Part shown: in pieces, positions 49,001 to 56,331 of the stretch
Layout: every line of letters starts with the position of its first letter
Position numbering within the stretch: the stretch's first letter is position 1
Assembly: GCA_934457095.1 (NCBI GenBank)
Contig: CAKSHJ010000011.1
Location: forward strand, 1-56,331
Reading direction: 5' to 3'
DNA length: 56,331 bases
DNA from: an uncultured Eubacteriales bacterium
GTDB taxonomy: Bacteria > Bacillota > Clostridia > Oscillospirales > Acutalibacteraceae
Translations under genes and position numbers: made by a program
Notes under the pieces: generated by a model
Seen by the model: only the letters and a program-made list of their open reading frames with translations
Told to the model about the DNA's origin: nothing
Databases searched by the model: none

Positions 49001-52000
49001 TGCTCCGGTCGCGTTTACAGTTGCCACCTTTTCATCGTCAGAACTCCAAGTCACTTTCTGTGTTTTGGCATTCCATGGTTTCCATTCTACACCCAAGCGT
49101 TTTTCTTGTCCAGTCGCCATGGTCACCTTGCTTTCGGACAAGGTAAAATCTGTAGCTGCTACGCCAATTGTAAATAGACTCGTGGTTTTCTCGGTAGGTA
49201 CAAATAACGAGGTATTGCCGCTCTCGCCGTAATTACCAACCTCCGTACATTTTGCATTGCTCAAATCTACTTGATATGTTTCGCATACATTGATGTAAGA
49301 GTTACCGCTCTTTGTCTGGCTGTGAGCATACCAATACATGGTGTTTGTATTGTGGTCATAACCCATAGATTGAATCACATTTGCACCGGAATAGTTCTGT
49401 TTGTTTACAAAATCAGTCGTGCCAACCTCCTGCACTTTTCCTTCTGTACCCAGCTTATACAGTTTAGCCTCTGTAGAAATGGTATAGAGTTGACCCCCTG
49501 TGGTGCAACCCAAAGTCAAAGCCTCCACTCCGCTAGGCAACCCGCTAATAGCAGCAACGTCTTTTACTTCAATCTTATCGCCGTTAAACTGAACTTCAAA
49601 CAGCTTATTGCCGCCGGTATCCTTACCCTTTGAGTCCTTTTGACCGGAATATCTCCAACCGACCGCATAGAGTTTATTGCTGTTGTAATCCAGTGCCATA
49701 TCGTACAACACAAATACATTGGCTTCTCCTACCTTGCCCTCCTGTTTGAGTAGTGTTTGGGTTTTCCAGTAGGTGTTCAGCGGCGTTAGCAACACCAACG
49801 CACCATCGGAGGCTCTTTGACCAACCACATAACCGTTGACAAATTCGGCGGAGTAATAATACTCGGCAGTGTCAAACGTTTCGTTTTTATAGTCCTTAAA
49901 GTCGGACTTATTGGCACTAAACCAACCACGAGACAATGCTGCCTGCGTATAGGTTTCGCTACCATACAAGCGATTTGTATCCAGCTTTTTCGGCGCGGAG
50001 GCATCTACATCATCTGCGCTTAAATCTAAAGAAACTTTCAGCTCGGTTTCATTCATGGCATAGTCAGCCACTACAATCGTAAAGTCCGATCCGTAACCAC
50101 TGACATCATATGTATTTTTGTACTCAACTCCCGGCTGATTATCAACCTCGTATTTCCCCATGGTCACGCCCTCGGAGTTTACGAACATCAGCGCGGCAAT
50201 CCGATGATTATCCTTTAGATCGATCGGCAACAGAAGTTTACCGTTCTCTTTCTTTAGCTCACTTGCTAGGTTGTTTGCATTGGTAATTTGCGGTTTCTGG
50301 TTATCAATCGTAACATCAAATTGATAAATATCGTCTACTACATCATCGCCGTCGTCCAAATAGGCACGAATCTCATAGGTTGCCTTTGTGCCGTCCGGCA
50401 ATGCACTCCCGTTATTTTTACCGTCCCAAATGGTAATTTCATTGTTAAAGTTTGCAAGGTAATACGGTATAATTTGACCGTAATTCGCGCTGTAATAAGT
50501 CTTGCGAACATCGTCCTCGCTCCACTTAAAATACTCCTGCTGTGTAGAAGTGTCTTTTACCACAAATTCCAACTTTTTGGCATTACGCAACAAACCCAAA
50601 TTAATTTCTGCCAACGGATTTGCATAAGAGATTGCATTATAATCACCACCGGATTTACCACCGGTAAAGTACGGGTTAATGCCCAACTTGGAACCATTGG
50701 TATAAACTGCAGCGGTATATAAGCTTGCATTTGCATCATCCGTATCAAATACCGCAGGAGTTGACCAGTCTCCATAGAAGCCCATAAACGGCATGGAAAG
50801 ATTTGCACTGTCGCTATCGGTGGTATTCAGGTACAAATAACCCTCTACATAAGTACCGTCCCCAAAGCTCTCGTTTAGCAATTTTTTATCATTTTCTGTC
50901 AATGTAACGGTAGCATTCAGCATCACGGTTTGACCCGGCTCAACACGAATTTCCGTTGCAGAACCCGTCGTTTTCGGCATAACCGTTGCCATCATATCCA
51001 CTGCAACTTTTCTTTCAGCGCAATAGTTCAAAATGATTTTCACATCATTATTGTCAATTTTGCCATCGCCGTTAATATCTAAATACGCATAGCGCTTATC
51101 GTCTTGCGAAATAACCCGCTTTTTGGAAATATGCGCCCTTAATACCAGCGCGTCTGCCGTAGTAATTTTTCCGTCATTATTAAAATCATATTTCAAATAA
51201 GGCACCGCCTGCTGCTGATTGCCCTCTATCCGCACCCTTGCCTCTAATTTCTGGTCGGAATTAGACATATAGGCACTCTGAGAAAGCGCTGGCATTAACA
51301 CAGAGGAGTCCACCCGGTAAGTTTTAGTTTTGTTTGAAATATTGGTCACTTGAAACGGAAAAGTAAACACACCGGTCTTATTCGGGTCATCTCCCATTTC
51401 TCCCTTAGGACGATTCTCTGTGGTATCCGGACTGGACAAATACGCCCCCGCCTTCACCGCACCGGCTAAATCCACCAAACCTGCACCTTGGTTTCTCGGA
51501 GAATACTCCACATCGCCGTCCATCATTTGGCTGGCAGTACTCATCATCAAATTGGCAGCAACCTTACGCAACTCTGACTCTTTGTAATTGTGCGTTTGGC
51601 GCAAATATTGGGTCAATACTGCCATAGCACCGGTTACCTGCGGCGCCGCCATGGAGGTGCCGCTCATTTCTCCGTAATTAGAGCCACCGATTGTGGTATC
51701 ACGCGTAGAATAAACACTGCCACCCACACCGGTTACTTCGGGTTTCAGCTTCAAATCCGGCGTTACACCCCAAGAAGAGAAGCTGCTCATGGATTTATCC
51801 ATCCTCACGCCAACGGTGTCTCCGTTGCAAACCTTTAATTTTCCGGTGTTTTTATTTTTCAAATATTCTCCGTCCGAACGGTAAACAGATATACACGGAA
51901 TATGGCCGTTGCCGTCAGAAATCACCATAGAAAATGTGCCGGGTTCATTGTTGTACACAATACATGCAACTGCACCTGCCTCTTTGGCTGCAGCCTGTTT

Positions 52001-53596
52001 ATCCTGAAACGAGGTCACGCCGCGGGAAACCACAGCTACCTTACCCTTGACATCTAAATTAGTATAATCCTTAGCTTCACCATTACCGGATACTGCTACA
52101 AATTCCAACTCCTGGTTTTTAAATTTGCTGAGAAAACCCGTCTGCGATGTTACAGCTGTATCAGAAAAACCGATTTTCTTGCCGTCCACCTCAAAATAGA
52201 GCAACTCTGCACCATCGTTGTCGGCAGATGCAACCGCCATAGCGGCAGACGCCGTAGCCGGAGATGCAATCAAAGCATTATCTGGCTCTGTTGCCTTGGA
52301 CAAATTGGTGCCGGTGCGGTTCATATAGCCGTTGTTGGTATCATTACCGGCGGCAATCAACACCTGAATATCCGTATCTTTAAATCGGTTAAGAATAGTT
52401 GTCAACTGCGCGTCGTTGTCGGTAAAACCGGCAGCGGAACCCAACGACAGATTGATTGCGTCCACATTCAAATGTACGCAGTCCTCCAAAGCTGCCATGA
52501 TGGTATCCCAGTTTGCTCCGCCACTGGTGTTAAACACCTGCATTACAATCAGTTGTGCGTCCGGTGCTACACCCACCACCGAGGTGGAATCAATTTTATT
52601 TGCCGCTGCAATACCTGCAACATGCGTACCGTGGTCATGTTGCGCTGTTTGATGAGAAACATCAAAATCCAGGGTTGCATAGTTAAAAATAAACGGTAGT
52701 TTAGAATTATAATAAGCGGCATTTCTCCGCGTAGTTTTGTGTGCGTTAAGCTGATTCCAAACACTGTCCACAAATTCTTTTGTCATAGAAGTATCGGTCA
52801 GCTTGTCGTCTGAAAGTGCGCCAAAACTCGGGTGGTCAACCACAATGCCGGTGTCTACAATCGCAATCTTCATGCCCTTACCCGTATAACCAGTTTGGTT
52901 CATTTGATCCGCGCCAATCATGCCGGTCGCATTATTGGTCATCGTTTCCGTATCGCTTGCCTGCACCTCAAAGGTAGGCGCAACATATACACGTTCTACG
53001 CCCGGCAAGGCGGCAATTGCTGCTTTATTTCCAAACTGCGTGGTTACGGACAAACCTGTTGTTGCTACAGTATAACGAAAGCCTAATCCAAAACCTTCCT
53101 CTTGTCCAAAATTGCTTATAAGGCTACTCTCCAATGCATCAAGTGCCTGTGTTTGTCTGCTCTGATAACCGTTCACCTGAGCGGTTCCGGCAGAAATATC
53201 GTCTACTGAAAATGCCGATAACAACGGTTCTTCGTTGAGTTCCACAATAAATGTAACCATCTCGTCTGCCTGTGGAACAGCAGCCGCCTCCGTTTGCGAA
53301 AAGCGCTGCTCCCCTGTGTCTGTTGCTGATCCACTCTCAGAACTCACAGTATTTTTACCGCTTGCCGTTAGGCTTTTTCGCGTAAAGTCATATACCTCGT
53401 CCTCTTGCTGCTCAGCTGTCGTTTTAGACAGTCCTAACGTTCCGTTATTTAAAACGGAAATCGGGTAATTCTGCAGTCCACTTCCACCAAAATTAAACGA
53501 AAGTAAAACAGCGGAAACAACAGAGAATAACATGACCGCTACAAGTGTTATCGCCAATATTACTCTTTTTGTAAGCTTACACTTCCTGTTTATCAT
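46049..53596 (-). CDS. Giant secreted subtilisin-like protease with PA, dockerin, Big_2 and propeller-like modules
   Basis: A 2515-aa exoprotein. Order: N-terminal signal/anchor helix (about 12-36); I9 propeptide-like segment (about 110-210); S8 domain with Asp in IAIVDTGIVVDHPS near 250, His in HDHGTHVAGIAA near 320 and Ser in GTSMAAPQVTGA near 650; a PA insertion (about 480-590); a type I dockerin near 800-860 with two calcium loops (DFNNDGKITTADA and DINGDGKIDNNDV). From about 1210 four propeller-like segments (GxxYNGYVY/AYDYxTGRMYG repeats) alternate with three Big_2 domains (about 1480-1570, 1830-1925, 2195-2280). No sorting signal. GGAGG lies six bases before the ATG at 53596; an ATG two codons earlier is too close to it. 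It resembles C5a-peptidase-type surface proteases. Confidence 0.9.
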   Translation of the reverse strand: MINRKCKLTKRVILAITLVAVMLFSVVSAVLLSFNFGGSGLQNYPISVLNNGTLGLSKTTAEQQEDEVYDFTRKSLTASGKNTVSSESGSATDTGEQRFSQTEAAAVPQADEMVTFIVELNEEPLLSAFSVDDISAGTAQVNGYQSRQTQALDALESSLISNFGQEEGFGLGFRYTVATTGLSVTTQFGNKAAIAALPGVERVYVAPTFEVQASDTETMTNNATGMIGADQMNQTGYTGKGMKIAIVDTGIVVDHPSFGALSDDKLTDTSMTKEFVDSVWNQLNAHKTTRRNAAYYNSKLPFIFNYATLDFDVSHQTAQHDHGTHVAGIAAANKIDSTSVVGVAPDAQLIVMQVFNTSGGANWDTIMAALEDCVHLNVDAINLSLGSAAGFTDNDAQLTTILNRFKDTDIQVLIAAGNDTNNGYMNRTGTNLSKATEPDNALIASPATASAAMAVASADNDGAELLYFEVDGKKIGFSDTAVTSQTGFLSKFKNQELEFVAVSGNGEAKDYTNLDVKGKVAVVSRGVTSFQDKQAAAKEAGAVACIVYNNEPGTFSMVISDGNGHIPCISVYRSDGEYLKNKNTGKLKVCNGDTVGVRMDKSMSSFSSWGVTPDLKLKPEVTGVGGSVYSTRDTTIGGSNYGEMSGTSMAAPQVTGAMAVLTQYLRQTHNYKESELRKVAANLMMSTASQMMDGDVEYSPRNQGAGLVDLAGAVKAGAYLSSPDTTENRPKGEMGDDPNKTGVFTFPFQVTNISNKTKTYRVDSSVLMPALSQSAYMSNSDQKLEARVRIEGNQQQAVPYLKYDFNNDGKITTADALVLRAHISKKRVISQDDKRYAYLDINGDGKIDNNDVKIILNYCAERKVAVDMMATVMPKTTGSATEIRVEPGQTVMLNATVTLTENDKKLLNESFGDGTYVEGYLYLNTTDSDSANLSMPFMGFYGDWSTPAVFDTDDANASLYTAAVYTNGSKLGINPYFTGGKSGGDYNAISYANPLAEINLGLLRNAKKLEFVVKDTSTQQEYFKWSEDDVRKTYYSANYGQIIPYYLANFNNEITIWDGKNNGSALPDGTKATYEIRAYLDDGDDVVDDIYQFDVTIDNQKPQITNANNLASELKKENGKLLLPIDLKDNHRIAALMFVNSEGVTMGKYEVDNQPGVEYKNTYDVSGYGSDFTIVVADYAMNETELKVSLDLSADDVDASAPKKLDTNRLYGSETYTQAALSRGWFSANKSDFKDYKNETFDTAEYYYSAEFVNGYVVGQRASDGALVLLTPLNTYWKTQTLLKQEGKVGEANVFVLYDMALDYNSNKLYAVGWRYSGQKDSKGKDTGGNKLFEVQFNGDKIEVKDVAAISGLPSGVEALTLGCTTGGQLYTISTEAKLYKLGTEGKVQEVGTTDFVNKQNYSGANVIQSMGYDHNTNTMYWYAHSQTKSGNSYINVCETYQVDLSNAKCTEVGNYGESGNTSLFVPTEKTTSLFTIGVAATDFTLSESKVTMATGQEKRLGVEWKPWNAKTQKVTWSSDDEKVATVNATGAVKAMGSGKATITATAEVTDANNTTTQLSRTVEIEVVGSASAIYGYVANDFKNAANNSKWVTFSDVNPSENTKQISSTGNQLWQGGAYYNGYVYTVVSTGSSGAPQSQFYKSKVNKGTTPEQTTIESPQLIGTIDGVEIGNIAYDYSTGRMYGVDYTNGGLCLLDIDSGAVDLLGTFNGDLKPAIMPAMCVTKNGTVIGSDMSGNLYTVNPDTMECKNIASIGEETWYYADMTYDHNTGNIYWNPCMGKNYSPLYLIRLDESKTDNTEVLVMNIGNVSTKEGVQQTAMFTIPDNEPATNYIKVTDIKITNGNITGLKGGTLQLNTKTTPTRPTANAKVWTSENPDIVSVDRFGKITFNKVGKTKITVSVQNKGNDTSTFTDTIEVEVKEAAGELIAFLAYDEGGSSYYDYWLTMQDYALREAELKDGMINTYSLRTGEYYDGYIYAYNNSGQFYRINAKNYADYVTLGDSGLDMKTDQVVSMTFDYKTGKMYGLTLSGYLGEIDLKTGKMNKQKALNQKVFTLAVDKNGTMYAAGSPDQYSYASLYTVDQESGKCTWVTGLHGANVYTGQNYMDELQYNAQMTYNYATNRLYLNATAKTKSGYSANSGMYMIELSDDQNSTEKVTQIVNYGKPSIKLSSGKIKQGDMYLGLLISIPREEDLPEGNVTGIVLNKSSARVSVGKTMNLTAIVQPAKANNKQVQWKSSDEKIVKVDQNGKVTGVKAGTAVITATSAADAKITATCTVTVIGNQTGTLAYTISAKKDALLSFDPENPASTMQVVATLSRGAKVVGMDMINETSFYYVVEDTSASPYPQLYHYNINTKKNTYRGTLEVNIGNAADMAYDAKNKLIYVASGFYVYQFEESKVQTTGITYHSAAFDSTLAGISLPAVHAVTCKDGMVYFLANNNKNKLYRMDDHFKNLTLVREIAVNTVSGKSEMAYNSKTGTFYLTDATDKLYSFKETGDITPIDILADGVDINGITIKP

Positions 53597-53657
53597 ATGC
53601 ATCCTCCCCTAAAGTAATTTTTAAATTTTATCTATAATCAAAATTTACAAACACTCG

Positions 53658-54014
53658 TTAAGGCGTTTCAAATTGCTGCGTTTGCTCATTCCATACTCCA
53701 AAACCGGCCGCTACACTGTCGTTGCCGGCATATACCTGACCGATTGGATTACCGTCAGCATCCACCGGGCTAATGGTATATTTAAGACGAAATTACGGCG
53801 CTGCGGCGGTATCGGAGCGTATAACACCTGCGGCCACCTGCCCCGAAAGAGGAATATTCAGCGCATTGGTTTTATCTACCTGTATGAACTTCTTGTTTAT
53901 TAGATCATAAAATACGCTGCCACTGTCTTTCACATCCACAATATGTACTGTACCTGCCGGAGCGTCCTTCGTTGTCGGCATCGAAACTCCACCAACCTTC
54001 AACGCCAACATCAT
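53658..54014 (-). pseudogene. Broken paralog of the secreted surface protein
   Basis: The reading frame from 54014 matches the C-terminal half of the 276-aa secreted protein (VGGVSMPTTKDAPAGTV versus IGGVAMPATKGATTEQV; ALNIPLSGQV versus SLNLPIYGQV). It meets TAA at 53793-53795, then continues in the same frame as FRLKYTISPVDADG and VYAGNDSVAAGFGVW, matching the paralog to its end (stop 53658-53660). At the TAA the paralog has Gln, so one CAA-to-TAA change explains it. The N-terminal half, including the signal peptide, is absent. It lies between the LRR protein and the subtilase. Confidence 0.85.
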
Positions 54015-54081
54015 TTTTTAAACAGTCTGTGCTTTTCTGTCATCCAATCATCTGCCCCCTAAAACATTTTATGCCACAAGC

Positions 54082-55458
54082 TTATTCCACCTTGCCTTTT
54101 CTGTTTTTTATCACAATCCAGCCGCCTACCGCCGTTGCCGCAGCAAAACCCACAAATACCGCACTCCGCAGTACCACCGTTGTATCTCCGGTATTTGCGT
54201 TGTGTTCGGTCGGAGTATTGCTCAAAGAGGAGATCTGATTAACCAAGGTATTGTCTAAATCAGTCTGGCTTTCTGTGGAAAGCGCACTCAAAATAGTAAA
54301 TGCCGCAACCTCTTCCAATGCTTCATAGTCGGCTCCTGCCGCTACCGCTGCCTTTACATACCAAACACCCGGTTCTGTCGGCATATCGGCGGTAAAAACG
54401 CCATCGGGCGCATTGCTGTAAGTAAATACAACCTCTCCGTATTGTGCCTGTGCAACCGGTACGTTTGCCGCCTGACCATATGTCCAACCCTGAATAGAAA
54501 GAGGCGTTGTCCAGCTATTCTGGTTCTTCGGCAGTACCGTAACATTCAGGGTAATACTCATCGTTTGCGACGCACCGCAATCATAAGTCATCGCAACAGG
54601 TGTGCCTGCCTGCAAACCGCTCAGCTTTGTTCCGCTCAAGCTTGCACCGGAGGTCACTTTTAATTTTTTTGCATCAACATCCGGCATCAACTGTAACAAG
54701 TCATAAGTGCCGTCTGCAGTGGTAATAGTAGAAGTCGTTTGCTCGGTTACCGTAAAATCTGTTAAATTGGCTCCCTGCGGCAGATTGACAAATAACAACT
54801 GATTAGATTGCGCAAAAACCTTATCCAATTTGGTGCTAGCGCTTAAATCCAACGAAGTCAGCTTGTTGCTACTGCTGTTTACAACTTCTAAATTGGTATT
54901 CCCTTTTAAGTTGATATTGGTCAATTGATTGGAAGAGCAATGCAAGGCCGCCAAGGCCGGATTGCCCGAAAAATCCAGCACAGTTAACTGATTGTTAGCA
55001 CATTTTAAATTTTCTAACGCTGTCGCGCCGCTTACATCCAACACCGTTAATCGATTATTTCCACAATCCAAATCATACAATTCCGGGTGGTTTTTTAAAC
55101 AAAGCGAGGTTAGTTGGTTATTGCTGCAATCCAGAAAAAACAAAGCGGCAAAATATTCAATCCCTGTCAAGTCAGCTATATTTTGACCGCTTACATTAAT
55201 ATCCGTCGCTAAGTCAATTTCATCTTGGCTTAACGCACCGTCTTTATCCTCGTCAAAATTATCCGATACCCATTGTCTGAAATTCGCATCAGGAAATGTC
55301 GTCTCATCAACTTTCACTCCATCCGCTGAGTTGACCGTATCATTATACAGCATCACATCAGCATGACCCTCCTGCGCATATACGGTGCCAAAAGTTACCA
55401 CAACAGACACACTTAATAAAACGGCTAAAATTGCAACGGGCATATACACCTTCCTCAT
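54082..55458 (-). CDS. Cell-wall LRR protein with EF-hand-like motif and NTGD sorting signal
   Basis: A 458-aa surface protein. Signal peptide about 1-27 (AILAVLLSVSVVVTFGTVYA); FPDANFRQWVSDNFDEDKDGALSQDEID contains a calcium-binding-like loop (DEDKDGALSQDE) near residue 60; six or seven leucine-rich repeats of the CSNNQLTSL/CANNQLTVLD type follow (about 85-190); a beta-rich domain (SIQGWTYGQ...) near 310-390; then Ser/Thr-rich NANTGD, a membrane helix and KNRKGK tail, a sortase-signal layout with NTGD in place of LPXTG. The ATG at 55456-55458 has AGAGGAG upstream; a frame running on to 55719 is only upstream sequence. Confidence 0.8.
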   Translation of the reverse strand: MRKVYMPVAILAVLLSVSVVVTFGTVYAQEGHADVMLYNDTVNSADGVKVDETTFPDANFRQWVSDNFDEDKDGALSQDEIDLATDINVSGQNIADLTGIEYFAALFFLDCSNNQLTSLCLKNHPELYDLDCGNNRLTVLDVSGATALENLKCANNQLTVLDFSGNPALAALHCSSNQLTNINLKGNTNLEVVNSSSNKLTSLDLSASTKLDKVFAQSNQLLFVNLPQGANLTDFTVTEQTTSTITTADGTYDLLQLMPDVDAKKLKVTSGASLSGTKLSGLQAGTPVAMTYDCGASQTMSITLNVTVLPKNQNSWTTPLSIQGWTYGQAANVPVAQAQYGEVVFTYSNAPDGVFTADMPTEPGVWYVKAAVAAGADYEALEEVAAFTILSALSTESQTDLDNTLVNQISSLSNTPTEHNANTGDTTVVLRSAVFVGFAAATAVGGWIVIKNRKGKVE

Positions 55459-55860
55459 AAATAAACTCCTCTCGCTTCCTTTTTTAATGCACACAGCCAA
55501 ATATTTGACAATGCAAAAATAAATGCACTCAAACATATCGGTATATATTGATAAATATTGCCTAATTTTTTCATATACCAAAGTTATTGTAACAAATTCA
55601 TCCATATTTAGCAAGACCTTTATATGAAAATATACTATATTTACTAAAAAATGTGTGCCTAGTCTGAATACTAATAGAAAAGTATAGCACATAATAGCTC
55701 GCAAATACAGCTCTACCATAAGCCCAATCTCTCAAACAACCTGCGAACAAAAAAATCCGCTTATCAGCCCCCGCAGTTTTTAATGACTCTTTCGTGCCCT
55801 ACGAAATCGCTGCAGAGAAAACAAAAGAACGCAGTTTCCTGCGTTCTCTCAAAAAATTAT
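55459..55860. other. Upstream region of the LRR gene
   Basis: Leftward promoter TTGCTA (55609-55614), 17 bases, TACAAT (55586-55591), giving a leader of about 120 bases to the LRR start codon. The part from about 55800 holds an imperfect inverted pair around GCAGAGAAAACAAAAGAACGCAG/CTGCGTTCTC that may end the next gene. No coding potential seen. Confidence 0.45.
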
Positions 55861-56331
55861 TCAAGGATTTGCATTTGTGACCGGGATAAATTTGTAGCTT
55901 AAGTAACAATTGCTCCAAGCATTGGTTTCTATAATATTCGCGTGGTCATATAAAGCGTCAAAGGTGTAGCCAAGCTGTGCGGTTTGGCTGTCCTTTTTGC
56001 CTAATTCACCAATGACAAACGCATTGGTTTCCGAGAGTTTCACCACCGGAACTTGCCCAGTTGTTTCTCCGATTTTCTTCAACCTTAAATTCAATTCCGT
56101 CGAAGAAAAACCTGAGTTTTTCTCTACAAATTTCAGGGGATTTGAAGTGTTTTTCTCCTCGTACGACACAATACTTGCCTCAATTGGCAGCGCTCCGTGG
56201 TTGGTCACAAAGCAATTCGGTGCCAGTAATTGTGCCTTTCCATAACCTTTCAATGCCACCGTCGATACCCTCAGCGGCACGCTTACATCTATCATTTTGT
56301 CCGCCAGCGGTATGTCTATTCTCGACGTATT
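55861..56331 (-). CDS. Surface protein, partial (5-prime end beyond the window)
   Basis: The frame is open from the window edge at 56331 to the stop at 55861, so the start is missing; an internal ATG at 56295 is not supported as the start because the frame continues upstream (RIDIPLADK before it). The visible 156 residues are beta-rich and carry VSVPLRVSTVALKG and LLAPNCFVTNHGALPIEASIV. This pattern (strand of VPL, then a placed-in-TN motif) loosely recalls the 276-aa secreted protein at 42698 (EVPLYVTVAAVKG, APSNYKITN), so they may be distant relatives. No function known. Confidence 0.6.
   Translation of the reverse strand, partial: NTSRIDIPLADKMIDVSVPLRVSTVALKGYGKAQLLAPNCFVTNHGALPIEASIVSYEEKNTSNPLKFVEKNSGFSSTELNLRLKKIGETTGQVPVVKLSETNAFVIGELGKKDSQTAQLGYTFDALYDHANIIETNAWSNCYLSYKFIPVTNANP

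Noticed and set aside
55459..55719. Longer start for the LRR protein
   Set aside because: The extension runs through the predicted promoter and precedes a perfect signal peptide with its own AGAGGAG.
1..56331. CRISPR arrays, insertion sequences or tandem repeats
   Set aside because: No regularly spaced direct repeats, no transposase and no long tandem repeats were seen; short repeats are limited to the operators and hairpins listed.

Overview
The window looks like chromosomal DNA of a spore-forming, anaerobic Clostridia-type Firmicute, probably a gut Oscillospirales/Ruminococcaceae-like lineage. The support is: spoIIID with a SigE-like promoter, a SpoIIQ-like M23 protein with a SigF-like promoter, a carboxynorspermidine route, an internal dockerin in a giant secreted protease, SPQTGD/NTGD-type sorting signals, and FabK rather than FabI. 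The genus cannot be fixed from sequence reading alone.

Layout. 0-10 kb (minus): folB, an unknown 390-aa protein, ribF-truB-nrnA-rbfA, then infB-rplGA-rnpM-nusA-rimP, the conserved translation/transcription-factor operon; a small Smr protein lies on plus. 10.3-11.5 kb: convergent spoIIID and spoIIQ-like genes. 11.7-17.7 kb (plus): carboxynorspermidine synthase, nspC, then thiS-thiF-thiG-thiH-tenI as one continuous operon with no TPP riboswitch visible. 17.7-21.8 kb: ndk, an NSS transporter, a small membrane protein, bioY under a BirA-type operator, and aroF, whose terminator palindrome contains a perfect parS core. 21.9-23.1 kb: an orphan 5S rRNA gene, tRNA-Asp, tRNA-Thr and a serine recombinase. 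23.1-33.3 kb (minus): accBCDA-fabH-fabK-second FabK-like oxidoreductase-fabD-fabG-fabF-fabZ, a near-complete type II fatty-acid operon without acpP.

33.9-37.5 kb holds a phage lysis cassette (three small proteins, GH25-LysM endolysin, XhlA-like protein, holin) facing away from an XRE repressor/ImmA protease pair. Between them are four copies of an 18-bp operator, three of them inside the spacers of three promoters. No capsid, tail, replication or integrase genes are present. 37.6-40.1 kb: a CymR-like Rrf2 regulator convergent with cysK, both promoters carrying a shared CATAGGTTTA element, then tcdA.

40.1-56.3 kb (minus) is a cell-surface island. It contains a DivIVA-like coiled coil, a sortase-anchored carboxypeptidase-regulatory-like protein, three membrane-anchored proteins sharing an undescribed LPxGEY-type domain, a probably abundant secreted protein, an alcohol dehydrogenase, a 2515-aa subtilase with PA, dockerin and alternating propeller-like/Big_2 modules, a broken paralog of the secreted protein, an EF-hand/LRR wall protein, and the start-less end of one further surface protein.

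Two chromosome-scale signals stand out. First, the parS site. Second, plus-strand base composition changes from C/A-rich to relatively G/T-rich across about 21.3-22.5 kb regardless of coding direction, as expected at a replication origin or an inversion endpoint.
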